Below are positions 35,421-45,037 of a stretch of DNA of 64,000 nt, piece after piece. The notes below the pieces were generated by a model, which made no database searches, was not told where the DNA came from, and worked only from the letters and a program-made list of their open reading frames with translations. The stretch lies in NCBI RefSeq assembly GCF_025917685.1, contig NZ_CP089518.1, positions 4,341,001 through 4,405,000 of the forward strand, given 5' to 3'. This stretch comes from Bacillus cereus (GTDB taxonomy: Bacteria; Bacillota; Bacilli; Bacillales; Bacillaceae_G). Positions within the stretch are counted from its first letter, which is position 1. Each line of letters opens with the position of its first letter. The position numbers and the translations under genes were made by a program.

Positions 35421-37184
35421 CTATTTTTCAGTAGCTGATTTTGGCAAAACAACCGTAAATGTTGTTCCTTCCCCAACCTCACTATCCACCGTAATCGTAC
35501 CTTGATGTGCTTCAACTAAATGTTTCACAATTGATAAACCAAGACCCGTTCCACCCGTATTTCTACTTCTTGCTTTATCCACTCGGTAAAAGCGTTCAAA
35601 AATACGTGGGATTTCCTCTTTGCTAATACCAATTCCAGTATCAGATACTTTTATATAAGCATTATATTTATCTTCTGCCAATTCAACAGAAACAACGCCT
35701 CCAGCCGGTGTATATACAATCGCGTTATTAATTAAATTAATAAAGATTTGTTTCAAGCGGCCTGGATCACCAATGACAGAGACACGTTTTAATGCATTCA
35801 CTTGTAAAGAGATTTCTTTTTCTCCTGCTTTATTATCAAGCACCATATGAATATCTTCAAGAAGTCCCTTCATATCAACGGTCCCCATATTTAGTTTAAA
35901 CCCTTGTTGCTCGATCTTTGACAAGTCTAATAAATCTTCAATTAATCCTTGCATGCGTTCACTTTCTTTTAAAATAATATGTAAGAAATGTTCACAGAAT
36001 TTTTTATTATCCATAGCCCCATCCAAGAGCGTTTCTGAAAAACCTTTAATAGAAGTAATTGGTGTCTTTAGTTCATGAGAAACATTCGCTAAAAAGTCTT
36101 TTCTCATTTGTTCTAATTTCTTTAACTCTGTTATGTCATGGAATACAAGAACAATACCTTTCCATTCATGGTTCGTCCCGATAATCGGCGCTCCATATAC
36201 TTCAAAATGCTTTCGCTCAATTCCAAGCGGCAATAACATTTGTTTACGCACTTTCACTTCTGTCATAAAGATTTCTTCCACAAGCTCAATAATTTCTGTA
36301 TGATGAAACGATTCATAATATAAACGATCTAAATATTCTTCATCTGTTACGTGGAAAGTTTCCTTATAAGAACGATTTACAAGGTTTATATAACCGCGGC
36401 TATCAATTAAAATCATTCCACTTCCCATATTTTCAATTAACGTATGCAGACGATCCTGTTGCATTTCCTGCTCAAGTGTCATCTCTTGTAAATTACGAGC
36501 TAAAATATTAATCGCTTTACTCAGCATCCCTGTTTCATCCGAATGACTTTCATAAGCGCGTGCTTTATAATTTCCCTTTGCTAATTCAATGGCAACTTTC
36601 GTAACCGATTCAATCGGCCTAATATATTGCCCCGTAATTTTCATACCTAAAAATACGACTACGAGACAAGCGATAACAAATCCGATAATTAATAATCCCC
36701 ACGTTTTTTGATGTACGTCTTTCAATGGCTCAATTGTACTTTTTACCAAAATGTATCCTTGTTTTCCTGCTAGATCTTGAACGAACACCGCATGATAAAA
36801 TTCATTCTTTTGATCTGTTTCTTGCGTAATCACTTTACTTCGTTGTTTTGCTGCTTCCGAAGAAAGCTCTTTAATCGTCTCTTGACTAAATACAGATTGT
36901 TGCCCTTTGCTATATTGAACTCTCTTTTTTTCATCCACAAATACAATAGAAGCTGGTATTTTTTCTTCTAACTTTTCAAATACATATGGCTTTTTTAAAA
37001 CATCATCAAAACCTTGTTCTTCTGCTAATACTGCAACATACTCTGTCTCTCGTACCATTCTCTCTTTCGCATGATCTATATAATAGTTTTCAAACACAGT
37101 TTCTAGTAATAAACCGAGTCCGACTAAAATAAATACAATAAGAGAAACAAATGTAAAAAGAAGCCTGGAACGAAATTTATTCAT
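35421..37184 (-). CDS. phoR: Phosphate-sensing histidine kinase PhoR
   Basis: A 587-residue sensor kinase. It has two membrane helices (about 8-28 and 163-183) flanking an extracytoplasmic sensor domain, HAMP (about 185-238), PAS (about 245-350), HisKA with the phospho-accepting His in FLANVSHELKTPITSIKG, and an HATPase domain with DTGIGISKEEIPRIFERFYR. It autophosphorylates and passes phosphate to PhoP when phosphate is scarce. Its start overlaps the phoP stop by 8 nt. Confidence 0.93.
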   Translation of the reverse strand: MNKFRSRLLFTFVSLIVFILVGLGLLLETVFENYYIDHAKERMVRETEYVAVLAEEQGFDDVLKKPYVFEKLEEKIPASIVFVDEKKRVQYSKGQQSVFSQETIKELSSEAAKQRSKVITQETDQKNEFYHAVFVQDLAGKQGYILVKSTIEPLKDVHQKTWGLLIIGFVIACLVVVFLGMKITGQYIRPIESVTKVAIELAKGNYKARAYESHSDETGMLSKAINILARNLQEMTLEQEMQQDRLHTLIENMGSGMILIDSRGYINLVNRSYKETFHVTDEEYLDRLYYESFHHTEIIELVEEIFMTEVKVRKQMLLPLGIERKHFEVYGAPIIGTNHEWKGIVLVFHDITELKKLEQMRKDFLANVSHELKTPITSIKGFSETLLDGAMDNKKFCEHFLHIILKESERMQGLIEDLLDLSKIEQQGFKLNMGTVDMKGLLEDIHMVLDNKAGEKEISLQVNALKRVSVIGDPGRLKQIFINLINNAIVYTPAGGVVSVELAEDKYNAYIKVSDTGIGISKEEIPRIFERFYRVDKARSRNTGGTGLGLSIVKHLVEAHQGTITVDSEVGEGTTFTVVLPKSATEK

Positions 37185-37896
37185 CCCCTTTTGGCTCCTC
37201 TAATTTATATCCTAAACCACGTATCGTTTTAATGTACGTCGGTTTTTTCGTATTTTGTTCAATTTTATCGCGTAAGTGGCTAATATGAACATCAACAATT
37301 CGTGTATCACCAGCAAAGTCATAATTCCATACAGCACTTAATAATTGATCACGCGTCAACACGCGACTTTTATTTTTCGCAAGATAAACAAGTAGTTCAA
37401 ATTCTTTTGGGGTTAATTCAAGCTTTCTTCCTTGGAAATAAGCCTCATAAAACTCCGGTAAAATTTTAAGGTCTACAATTGTGATACTATCTTCATCCGG
37501 CGCTTCTGCAGCTTGTTCTTCATGTTGTAATTTCGTACGGCGCAAAATCGCCTTCACACGCGCAACAACTTCCCTTGGACTAAATGGCTTCGTCATATAA
37601 TCATCTGCCCCAAGTTCAAGACCTAGCACCTTATCAAATTCATCATCTTTTGCTGTTAACATTAAAATCGGCGTCATAACACGCTGCAATCGTAATTCTT
37701 TACAAACTTCCATACCATCCATTTTCGGAAGCATTAAATCTAATATAATTAAATCTGGGCGTTCTGTTGTCGCTTTTTGAAGCGCCATTTCTCCATCCAT
37801 CGCTGTTATAACTTCAAACCCAGCTTGTTGTAAATTAAATTCAATTAAAGTTAAGATAAACTCCTCATCATCAACTACTAAAATACGATTGTTCAT
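37177..37896 (-). CDS. phoP: Phosphate regulon response regulator PhoP
   Basis: A 239-residue OmpR-type regulator. Receiver domain (1-120) has acidic pocket DDEE, the phospho-acceptor Asp in DLIILDLMLPKMDG, and Lys in YMTKPFSPRE. A C-terminal winged helix (about 140-232; LTPKEFELLVYLAKNKSRVL, TRIVDVHISHLRDKI, IRGLGYKLE) binds DNA. First gene of phoP-phoR. Family members are hard to tell apart by sequence; synteny with polA, mdh and citZ supports PhoP. Confidence 0.93.
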   Translation of the reverse strand: MNNRILVVDDEEFILTLIEFNLQQAGFEVITAMDGEMALQKATTERPDLIILDLMLPKMDGMEVCKELRLQRVMTPILMLTAKDDEFDKVLGLELGADDYMTKPFSPREVVARVKAILRRTKLQHEEQAAEAPDEDSITIVDLKILPEFYEAYFQGRKLELTPKEFELLVYLAKNKSRVLTRDQLLSAVWNYDFAGDTRIVDVHISHLRDKIEQNTKKPTYIKTIRGLGYKLEEPKGDE

Positions 37897-38057
37897 TCTT
37901 TTCCTCCAAGTTATAGACTTGAAACCTTCTTCATCCTAGTATTTTCCCCGTTATTCTCATCATACTAGAAAACAAGGTCCCCCTCAATATAATTGTCTAT
38001 TTGTGGAGTTAGATTACAGTAGAGTTACTCTAGAAAATCGAAATAATTACACTTTCG

Positions 38058-38294
38058 CTATTCATTTGCTATCCATACCCTGTAAATCATCCTACCTTCT
38101 TCACAAATCACCCCTGTACAAACTGTGAAGCCTTGATTTTGTGCTAAAAAAAACGCAAGAGCATACGCTATTTTATAATCCGGTGTTTCATACCCGCCAA
38201 ATACTCTCCCGTACATTTCATTCGCGATTGAATCGGCCCACACTTCAGCTTCTCTTATCGTTTCAAAAATAATGTCTTCCCTTTCCCATTTCAC
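38058..38294 (-). CDS. Hypothetical protein, 78 aa
   Basis: A soluble-looking 78-residue protein, MKWEREDIIFETIREAEVWA at the N-terminus and ending GRMIYRVWIANE, with two cysteines (FTVCTGVICEEG). GTG start at 38294 follows GAGGGGTG by 8 nt. Not a family I recognise. It sits alone between phoP and a bidirectional terminator, so it is probably its own unit. Confidence 0.65.
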   Translation of the reverse strand: MKWEREDIIFETIREAEVWADSIANEMYGRVFGGYETPDYKIAYALAFFLAQNQGFTVCTGVICEEGRMIYRVWIANE

Positions 38295-38315
38295 AGTTAC
38301 ATCACCCCTCTAAAC

Positions 38316-38367
38316 AAAAAGTAGCGCTAGCATATCCTTAATAAGAATATGACCAGCGCTACTTTTA
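38316..38367. terminator. Hairpin between the MaoC-like gene and the 78-aa gene
   Basis: AAGTAGCGCT/AGCGCTACTT arms, with ATATTC-type inner pairing (CATATCCTTA/TAAGAATATG), T-rich on the minus-strand exit side. It ends the MaoC-like transcript. Confidence 0.8.
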
Positions 38368-38388
38368 TATCATTCTAACTTTCATTTT

Positions 38389-38862
38389 TTAAAAATTATC
38401 TAATGCTTTTTCCATAATAGAAACAGATTTAAAAGGTGGCGTTACTGTTAATGAACCTTTTACAACATGCTCTCCTTGTTCATCATAAGCTGATACGAGC
38501 ATATCAATTGTATGTTCCTCCTCTGAAACAGCCACAACTTCAAAGTGGATTTGTAACGTTTCATAATGGTGAACATGTTTCACGAACGTAAGGTCCTTCC
38601 TAGTAATATGACTACCTGGACCTGGTAAATATTTCGTAACCGCCGTTGTAATCAGCCCTGTTAGCATAATGCTTGGTACAATCGGCTTTTCATACGGAGT
38701 TTGGGATGCGTAATCATGCTGAATATATAATGGATTGGCATCATTCGTTAACCCTAAGTACAATAACAAATCTTTATCCTCAATTTTTTCAGTGATAGAT
38801 AATTTCTCTCCTACTGTAATTTCATCCATTCTACGACCAATTTGAACTTTTTTCTTTAACAT
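38389..38862 (-). CDS. MaoC-like hot-dog dehydratase
   Basis: A 157-residue hot-dog-fold protein with the (R)-specific enoyl-CoA hydratase/MaoC signature region LGLTNDANPLYIQHDYA, containing the catalytic Asp and the following His. It then has PIVPSIMLTGLITTAVTKYLPG and a beta strand series. It probably hydrates or dehydrates acyl-CoA or acyl-ACP thioesters, but the substrate is unknown. Gene stands alone; a consensus cre site lies 124 bp upstream, suggesting carbon-catabolite control. Confidence 0.8.
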   Translation of the reverse strand: MLKKKVQIGRRMDEITVGEKLSITEKIEDKDLLLYLGLTNDANPLYIQHDYASQTPYEKPIVPSIMLTGLITTAVTKYLPGPGSHITRKDLTFVKHVHHYETLQIHFEVVAVSEEEHTIDMLVSAYDEQGEHVVKGSLTVTPPFKSVSIMEKALDNF

Positions 38863-38985
38863 GTTACATCCCCCTCCGATTTTTTCACCTTATTATCCTA
38901 CTAAAAGCGATACCTTATCCGAAATTTACTATGATGAGGGCAATATATAGTATAAGTCTATAGTTCCATTATAGGATACACCAAA

Positions 38986-38999
38986 TGATAGCGTTTTCA
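38986..38999. promoter_or_regulatory. Putative CcpA-binding cre site
   Basis: TGATAGCGTTTTCA fits the Bacillus cre consensus TGWNANCGNTNWCA at every fixed position. It lies between mdh and the MaoC-like gene, next to a TATAAT-like box reading toward the latter. Position and match only. Confidence 0.5.
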
Positions 39000-39032
39000 T
39001 ATTATTTCAAAAAAACATTTCAATAAATAGTA

Positions 39033-39063
39033 GAAAAAGATTCGGGACCCCGAATCTTTTTCC
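39033..39063 (-). terminator. Terminator of citZ-icd-mdh
   Basis: AAAAGATTCGGG/CCCGAATCTTTT stem with T/A flanks, 16 nt past the mdh stop. Confidence 0.9.
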
Positions 39064-39078
39064 GCTTATATTTAATTA

Positions 39079-40017
39079 TTAAACAAGAACTTTCATAACG
39101 TTACGTACAGATTCTACAGAGCGATCTAACGCTTCTTTTTCATCTTCAAGAAGTTCTAATTCAATAATTTTTTCAATTCCGTTACCACCTAGAATTACTG
39201 GTACCCCTAAGTAAAGGTCACTATAACCATATTCACCTTCAAGGTAAGCAATAGCTGGTAATACACGGCGTTGATCTTTTAAGATTGCTTCTGTCATTTC
39301 AACTAAAGACGCAGCTGGTGCGTAATATGCACTACCGTTTCCTAATAAGCCTACAATTTCGCCGCCACCTTTACGTGTACGTTCTACTATTTCCTCTAAA
39401 CGCTCTTTCGGAATTAATGTTTCTAACGGAATGCCACCTGCATAGGAATAACGTACAAGAGGTACCATATCGTCACCGTGTCCACCAAGAACAAATCCTG
39501 TAATGTCTTTCACAGAAAGATTTAATTCTTGTGAAATGAATGTACGGAAACGAGCTGTATCTAATACGCCCGATTGACCGATAACACGCTCTTTCGGGAA
39601 TCCTGCTTCTTTAAATACAGAATATGTCATTGCATCAACCGGATTTGTTAATACAACAATAATCGCATTTGGTGAATGTTTTGCAATGTCGCGCGTAATA
39701 CTTTTCATAATTTTAGAGTTTGTTGCTACTAAGTCATCACGGCTCATACCAGGCTTACGCGCAATACCAGCTGTAATAACGACAACGTCAGAATCAGCAG
39801 TATCTGCGTAATCAGATGTACCAATAATGTTAGCATCAAAACCTTGTACTGGGCTCGCTTCTAACATATCTAACGCTTTCCCTTTTGTTGGATTTTCCAG
39901 CTGTGGAATGTCCACTAATACAACATCTGCAAGTTCTTTTTGTGCTAATAAGAATGCTGTTGTTGCTCCTGTAAATCCTGCACCGATGACTGAAACTTTC
40001 TTGCGTTTGATTGTCAT
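39079..40017 (-). CDS. mdh: Malate dehydrogenase
   Basis: A 312-residue LDH-like NAD-dependent enzyme oxidising malate to oxaloacetate. N-terminal Rossmann motif [14 protein letters not shown], substrate loop with [11 protein letters not shown], and the catalytic His in [11 protein letters not shown]. Last gene of citZ-icd-mdh, 19 nt after icd. Confidence 0.97.
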   Translation of the reverse strand: MTIKRKKVSVIGAGFTGATTAFLLAQKELADVVLVDIPQLENPTKGKALDMLEASPVQGFDANIIGTSDYADTADSDVVVITAGIARKPGMSRDDLVATNSKIMKSITRDIAKHSPNAIIVVLTNPVDAMTYSVFKEAGFPKERVIGQSGVLDTARFRTFISQELNLSVKDITGFVLGGHGDDMVPLVRYSYAGGIPLETLIPKERLEEIVERTRKGGGEIVGLLGNGSAYYAPAASLVEMTEAILKDQRRVLPAIAYLEGEYGYSDLYLGVPVILGGNGIEKIIELELLEDEKEALDRSVESVRNVMKVLV

Positions 40018-40036
40018 AATTTACCCCCCGCTTTAA

Positions 40037-41329
40037 TTATGCGTTTTTGATTATCGCTACATCCATGTTTTTAATAAGTTCATTAGCGAACTCAGAACAT
40101 TTCACTTCTGTTGCACCTTCCATTAAACGTGCGAAATCATATGTTACTACTTTTGAAGCAATTGTTTTCTCAACTGAATCAGTTACTAAATTCGCAGCTT
40201 CGTTCCATCCTAAGTGCTCTAATAATAGTACACCTGAAAGAAGAACTGAAGATGGGTTTACTTTATCTAAACCTGCATATTTTGGAGCTGTACCATGTGT
40301 AGCTTCAAAGATAGCATGTCCAGTCACATAGTTAATATTTGCACCAGGTGCAATACCAATTCCACCTACTTGTGCAGCAAGTGCATCAGAGATGTAGTCT
40401 CCGTTTAAGTTCATTGTTGCAACAACATCAAACTCACGTGGACGAGTTAAAATTTGTTGTAAGAAGATATCTGCAATAGAATCTTTTACGATGATCTTTC
40501 CAGCCACTTCTGCGTCTGCCATCGCTTTATTCGCTGCATCTTTTCCATCTTTTTCAACGATACGATCATATTCAGCCCAAGTAAATACTTTGTCGCCGAA
40601 TTCTTGTTCAGCTACTTCGTAACCCCAGTTCTTGAAAGCACCTTCTGTAAATTTCATAATGTTTCCTTTATGAACTAATGTAACAGAAGAGCGTTTTTCG
40701 TTAATTGCATATTGAATTGCAGCACGAACAAGACGCTTTGTCCCTTCTTCTGAGATTGGTTTAATACCAATGCCAGATGTTTCTGGGAAGCGGATTTTAT
40801 TAACACCCATTGCTTCTTTTAAGAAAGCAAGAACTTTCTCTGCTTCTGGAGAACCTTGTGCATATTCAATTCCAGCATAAATGTCTTCTGTATTTTCACG
40901 GAAAATAACCATATCAGTATCTTCCGGACGTTTTACAGGTGAAGGAACACCTTCAAAGTAACGAACTGGACGTAGACATACATATAAATCTAATTCTTGA
41001 CGAAGCGCTACGTTTAGAGAACGAATACCACCGCCAACTGGAGTTGTAAGTGGACCTTTAATTGCGATTAAATATTCACGGATTAAATTTAAAGTCTCTT
41101 CTGGTAACCACTCGCCTGTTTGGTTGAATGCTTTTTCCCCTGCAAGCACTTCTTTCCAAACGATTTTCTTCTCACCATCATAAGCTTTTTCAACTGCTGC
41201 TTCTAGTACGCGAGATGCTGCAGCCCAAATATCAGGACCAATTCCATCTCCTTCGATAAATGGAATAATCGGATTGTTTGGTACATTCATAACACCATTA
41301 GTTACAGTAATTTTTTCACCTGTCGTCAA
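40037..41329 (-). CDS. icd: NADP-dependent isocitrate dehydrogenase
   Basis: A 430-residue enzyme converting isocitrate to 2-oxoglutarate. The substrate-binding serine loop is in [20 protein letters not shown], and metal-binding aspartates are in [16 protein letters not shown] at 41329 (reading MTTGEKITV) follows GGGGG by 8 nt and gives the standard Bacillus length; the ATG five codons earlier has no ribosome site. Middle gene of citZ-icd-mdh. Confidence 0.96.
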   Translation of the reverse strand: MTTGEKITVTNGVMNVPNNPIIPFIEGDGIGPDIWAAASRVLEAAVEKAYDGEKKIVWKEVLAGEKAFNQTGEWLPEETLNLIREYLIAIKGPLTTPVGGGIRSLNVALRQELDLYVCLRPVRYFEGVPSPVKRPEDTDMVIFRENTEDIYAGIEYAQGSPEAEKVLAFLKEAMGVNKIRFPETSGIGIKPISEEGTKRLVRAAIQYAINEKRSSVTLVHKGNIMKFTEGAFKNWGYEVAEQEFGDKVFTWAEYDRIVEKDGKDAANKAMADAEVAGKIIVKDSIADIFLQQILTRPREFDVVATMNLNGDYISDALAAQVGGIGIAPGANINYVTGHAIFEATHGTAPKYAGLDKVNPSSVLLSGVLLLEHLGWNEAANLVTDSVEKTIASKVVTYDFARLMEGATEVKCSEFANELIKNMDVAIIKNA

Positions 41330-41489
41330 TGTGATAACCCCCATGTTTGAAATTTCATATGTATGAAACTGAGGGAATAACCCCTCAGTTCAAACCGTTA
41401 GTCAAATTTAAATATTCTAATCATTACATCTTCCCGGAAAAATCAGACTTTTGAAAGCGTATTTTCACTATCAAAATAGTGTTTTTCGC

Positions 41490-42605
41490 TTATCGTTGTG
41501 CAATTGGAACATACACTTGATGTGTTGGTCCATTATAATCAGCACGTGGACGGATTAAACGGTTATTTTCATATTGTTCTAGAATATGAGCTAACCAGCC
41601 TGACATACGGCTAATTGCAAAAATAGGTGTAAATAAGTCATGGTCAATTCCTAAACAGTGGTATACAGAAGCTGAATAGAAATCAACATTTGGTGGAAGA
41701 CCTTTTTCTTTTGTTACAATGTCTTCAATTTTGATAGACATATTATACCATTTGTCTTCGCCTAAAAGCACGCATAATCTCTTAGACATTTCGCGTAAGT
41801 GTTTCGCGCGTGGATCACCATGCTCATATACGCGATGACCAAATCCCATAATTTTCACTTTATTTTGAAGAGCATTATGAATATATGCTTCTACATTTTC
41901 TTCTTCGCCAATTTCAGTTAACATCTTCATTACATTTTCATTTGCCCCACCGTGAAGAGGACCTTTTAATGCACCGATTGCTGCTGTAATACCAGAATAC
42001 ACATCTGAAAGTGTAGCTACGCAAACACGTGCAGTAAATGTAGAAGCGTTTAACTCATGATCTGCATGAAGTACAAGCGCCTTATCAAAAGCTTCAATTT
42101 CAACTTCATTTGGCTCACGATCATTTAACATGTACAAGAAGTTTGCAGCTAATGATAAATCTTTTCTCGGCTCAACAATATCTAAACCTTTACGGATTCT
42201 TGCATAAGCAGCAATTAGAGTTCCTACTTGAGCCTGTAATTTAACCGCTTTCAAATAATTGGACTTTCCGTCCATTATTTCAGCGCTCTCATCGTATAAT
42301 GATAGCATGGAAATCGCAGTTCGTAAAACAGACATCGGATGCGCGATTTTTAAATCTACTTGTTTCAAATATGTTAAAATTTCACCTGGTACTTTATAGT
42401 ATTCAGATACAGTTTCACTAAATTCCGCTAGTTCTTGTTCGTTAGGAAGCTTGCGGTGCCATAATAAGTACACTACTTCTTCAAATGTAGCATTCTCCGC
42501 TAAATCATCAATATTATACCCAACATAAGTTAATGTATCATCAATAATAGAGCTCACAGATGATGTTGTTGCTACTACCCCTTCTAAACCTCGAATAACA
42601 GTCAT
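41490..42605 (-). CDS. citZ: Citrate synthase
   Basis: A 371-residue citrate synthase, condensing acetyl-CoA and oxaloacetate. Catalytic residues appear in LKGPLHGGANENVM, IMGFGHRVYEHGDPRA and IFAISRMSGWLAH. Start at 42605 behind AAAGGAGAG. First gene of citZ-icd-mdh; the 160-bp gap to icd may carry a secondary promoter. Two short palindromes lie upstream of its start. Confidence 0.96.
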   Translation of the reverse strand: MTVIRGLEGVVATTSSVSSIIDDTLTYVGYNIDDLAENATFEEVVYLLWHRKLPNEQELAEFSETVSEYYKVPGEILTYLKQVDLKIAHPMSVLRTAISMLSLYDESAEIMDGKSNYLKAVKLQAQVGTLIAAYARIRKGLDIVEPRKDLSLAANFLYMLNDREPNEVEIEAFDKALVLHADHELNASTFTARVCVATLSDVYSGITAAIGALKGPLHGGANENVMKMLTEIGEEENVEAYIHNALQNKVKIMGFGHRVYEHGDPRAKHLREMSKRLCVLLGEDKWYNMSIKIEDIVTKEKGLPPNVDFYSASVYHCLGIDHDLFTPIFAISRMSGWLAHILEQYENNRLIRPRADYNGPTHQVYVPIAQR

Positions 42606-43024
42606 GACATTCTCTCCTTTTCCTGAAAATTCTCCCAACCTTGCTCCTTATATCTATTTGCTCCCCTTATAAATTATGAACGCTCGTTCACTCTTTAGGC
42701 AAGCAAAATGCACGTTCATGCAAATTTGTTGCGATGTTCCCCTCTTATTGTCCATTGCTACATGGAAAGCATGAGCGTGAATGTCTCCCCGAATCCTCAC
42801 GCTCAGAACAACAAGTTAGTGAGGAAAATGAATTCCGAAGAGTTTTATGATAAAAACAACATAAAACAATATCATTATAAAATTGTTTTATGTTGTTTTT
42901 ATTTTATCTGGTGTATAGTCTCTGCTGTTATGTAACTTTTCAAAGTTTCTAATCCTATTATAAACAATTATCTGACTTTTGTGAACAGAAAGAATTCAAA
43001 AATTTTATATTACTATAAAATTTC
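42606..43024. other. Intergenic region upstream of citZ
   Basis: No gene that I can support. It holds the presumed citZ promoter region, a palindrome TGAACGCTCGTTCA (42677-42690), a related TGCACGTTCATGCA (42710-42723), and the 19-bp inverted repeat at 42852-42900. Confidence 0.6.
42852..42900 (-). terminator. Long AT-rich inverted repeat, likely terminator of the DUF441 gene
   Basis: Two perfectly complementary 19-nt arms (AAAAACAACATAAAACAAT and its reverse complement) around an 11-nt centre. Only three G-C pairs are in the stem. It ends with five T on either strand, so it can act as a terminator. It is 125 nt downstream of the DUF441 gene. Confidence 0.5.
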
Positions 43025-43486
43025 TTATTTAAACATTTGTATAATACTCATAACTGCATAGGCAATTCCAGCCCCAATTAATGGACCTACAGCGACCCCA
43101 TTAAATAAAGCTACAGCTATAATTGTCCCAAAAACAAGTGCAGTTGTAATATGAGGATCCGTCGTTAATAATTGCACCCCACCTTTCGCCAATAAAGCAA
43201 CCGCCACTCCTGAGGCTAAAGCAATCCATGCATAATATGATTTCGCCGCTTCTCCGAGTTGTTTAAACCCTATTTCCCCCGTCGCAATTGGGACGAGCAC
43301 CGCAATTGTAATAACCGTCACACCAAGGTTAATTCCTTTCGTTTGTAAATAAGGAAAGACTTTATCGCCTAAAAACGTAAACTTCAATAAAAATAAAACT
43401 CCAATAGCTACAGTAAGCGATTGATTTTTAGCAATTAATCCTATAATAAGTAGTATGAATAAAAATAACGTTGACTGACTAATCAT
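43025..43486 (-). CDS. DUF441/UPF0756 family membrane protein (YtwI-like)
   Basis: A 153-residue protein with four to five membrane segments (LFLFILLIIGLIAK, GVTVITIAVLVPIATGEIGF, WIALASGVAVALLA, ALVFGTIIAVALFNGV). Conserved family with no assigned function. B. subtilis ytwI is likewise next to citZ and ytvI. Start at 43486 behind AAAGGAAG; the frame continues 32 codons upstream without a site. Confidence 0.9.
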   Translation of the reverse strand: MISQSTLFLFILLIIGLIAKNQSLTVAIGVLFLLKFTFLGDKVFPYLQTKGINLGVTVITIAVLVPIATGEIGFKQLGEAAKSYYAWIALASGVAVALLAKGGVQLLTTDPHITTALVFGTIIAVALFNGVAVGPLIGAGIAYAVMSIIQMFK

Positions 43487-43918
43487 GATTGCACTTCCTT
43501 TCTGAAAATAATGAACTTGTTTCCAAATAAAAATACCTTTAAACCTATCGTTATACATGTCATATCGATGTCTATTTGCCAATGAGAATAAGGCAACAAT
43601 TTCATTTTTGCATGCATTTTTAACTTACAGAATGAAACTGTAACCAAAAAAATCAAAGCATGTATACATTTTTGAAAACGATTGTCTCTCCTTTCTTTTC
43701 TAACAAGAAACAGGTAAAATAAAAAGAAGAGAAAATGAAGTTTTTACCATATAGTAGAAGCATCATCAACAAGCTTTTACAGTCGTTCATGTACTGAAAA
43801 AGCAGGGAAAATCCATCATTCCACTATAACATAAAAGTGAAACTTTAATCAGTGAATGCTACTCGTTATAAGTTGAACGAATTAGGCTAATACAAATTGG
43901 AATGGGAGGTATACATCT
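43487..43918. other. Intergenic region between the DUF441 gene and ytvI
   Basis: Contains divergent promoter space and the bcr-like repeat at 43831-43892. A 20-codon frame from about 43734 exists but I see no support for it. Nothing else recognisable. Confidence 0.5.
43831..43892 (+). repeat. bcr-like dispersed repeat, copy 3
   Basis: ATAAAAGTGAAACTTTAATC starts at 43831, then CAGTGAATG and GAACGAATTAGGCTAATAC. It lies directly upstream of ytvI and in the same orientation. Shorter than copy 2 and with one extra A in the core. Confidence 0.7.
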
Positions 43919-45037
43919 TTGAACCGAAACTTACTATATATGATATTGCGACTCATATTTGTCATTGTAGCAACGGTAGCTGGGTTCTATGTATTACTAT
44001 ACATGTCAGGACTTATCTATCCTTTTATTATCGCTTTTGCATTCGCTTATTTGATTAATCCTGTCGTCAATTTCCTTAATCAAAAACTACAATTCCCTCG
44101 TGCATTAGCAGTACTCGTTAGCTTAATTCTCGTATTCGGGGCTATCGTCGGACTTGTTACATACCTTGTAACTGAAGCAATATCCGCCACAACATACTTA
44201 CTTCAAATTGTTACAGTGAAGTTCCCAGATATCGTTGCATTCGCTCAACAATTTGCACTTAATCATATTATGCCTCTCTACGATGATTTAATCTCTAAAT
44301 TTAATCATCTCGGAGAACCACAACGATATACTATTACACAAAACATTCAAAACTTAGGCACTGAAGCAACCACACAAATGAAAGAACTTTTAACCGCTAT
44401 TATAAGCGGATTAACAAATTTCATTAGCGCATTACCAACAACTTTAACTGTTCTTGTATTCATTTTATTAGCAACTTTCTTCATTAGTTACGATTGGCAC
44501 CATCTTGCTCATAAAGTAAGAAAACTTTTACCTAATCGTGTACACGGATACGGAAAAACTATTTTTGTCGATTTAAGAAAAGCTTTGTTTGGTTTTGTTA
44601 AAGCGCAACTTACACTCGTATCTATGACAACTGTCATTGTACTAATCGGCCTTTTAATATTACGCGTGCCATACGCAATTACTATCGCGATTATTACAGG
44701 AGTTGTAGATTTGCTCCCATACTTAGGAACTGGAGCCGTCTTCGTTCCTTGGGTTATATACGTATTTTTCACAGGCGACACCGCATTCGCCATCGGTCTT
44801 CTCATCTTATACATCGTCGTGATTGTCCAAAGACAAATCATGGAGCCGAAAGTACTTTCATCTAATATTGGACTTGATCCATTAGCGACACTCATCGCTT
44901 TATTTGTCGGCTTTAAGCTCTTTGGTTTTTTAGGATTAATCATCGGTCCAGTCACATTAGTACTACTTAACACATTACACAAAGCCCACGTTTTCCATGA
45001 CTTATGGAAATTCATTAAAGGCTCACCATCAAAATGA
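43919..45037 (+). CDS. ytvI: Sporulation integral membrane protein YtvI (AI-2E transporter family)
   Basis: A 372-residue protein with about eight membrane segments arranged as in the AI-2E/PerM exporter family (two helices, a soluble region about 75-155, then LLPNRVHGYGKTIFVDLRKAL and the C-terminal helix bundle with DLLPYLGTGAVFVPW). In B. subtilis ytvI is a sporulation gene next to ytwI and ytzA/fxsA, as here. The TTG start follows GGGAGG by 9 nt. Confidence 0.88.
   Translation: MNRNLLYMILRLIFVIVATVAGFYVLLYMSGLIYPFIIAFAFAYLINPVVNFLNQKLQFPRALAVLVSLILVFGAIVGLVTYLVTEAISATTYLLQIVTVKFPDIVAFAQQFALNHIMPLYDDLISKFNHLGEPQRYTITQNIQNLGTEATTQMKELLTAIISGLTNFISALPTTLTVLVFILLATFFISYDWHHLAHKVRKLLPNRVHGYGKTIFVDLRKALFGFVKAQLTLVSMTTVIVLIGLLILRVPYAITIAIITGVVDLLPYLGTGAVFVPWVIYVFFTGDTAFAIGLLILYIVVIVQRQIMEPKVLSSNIGLDPLATLIALFVGFKLFGFLGLIIGPVTLVLLNTLHKAHVFHDLWKFIKGSPSK

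Noticed and set aside
43673..43684. TGAAAACGATTG as a cre site near the DUF441 gene
   Set aside because: Only the left half fits the consensus; the right half lacks the required CA.
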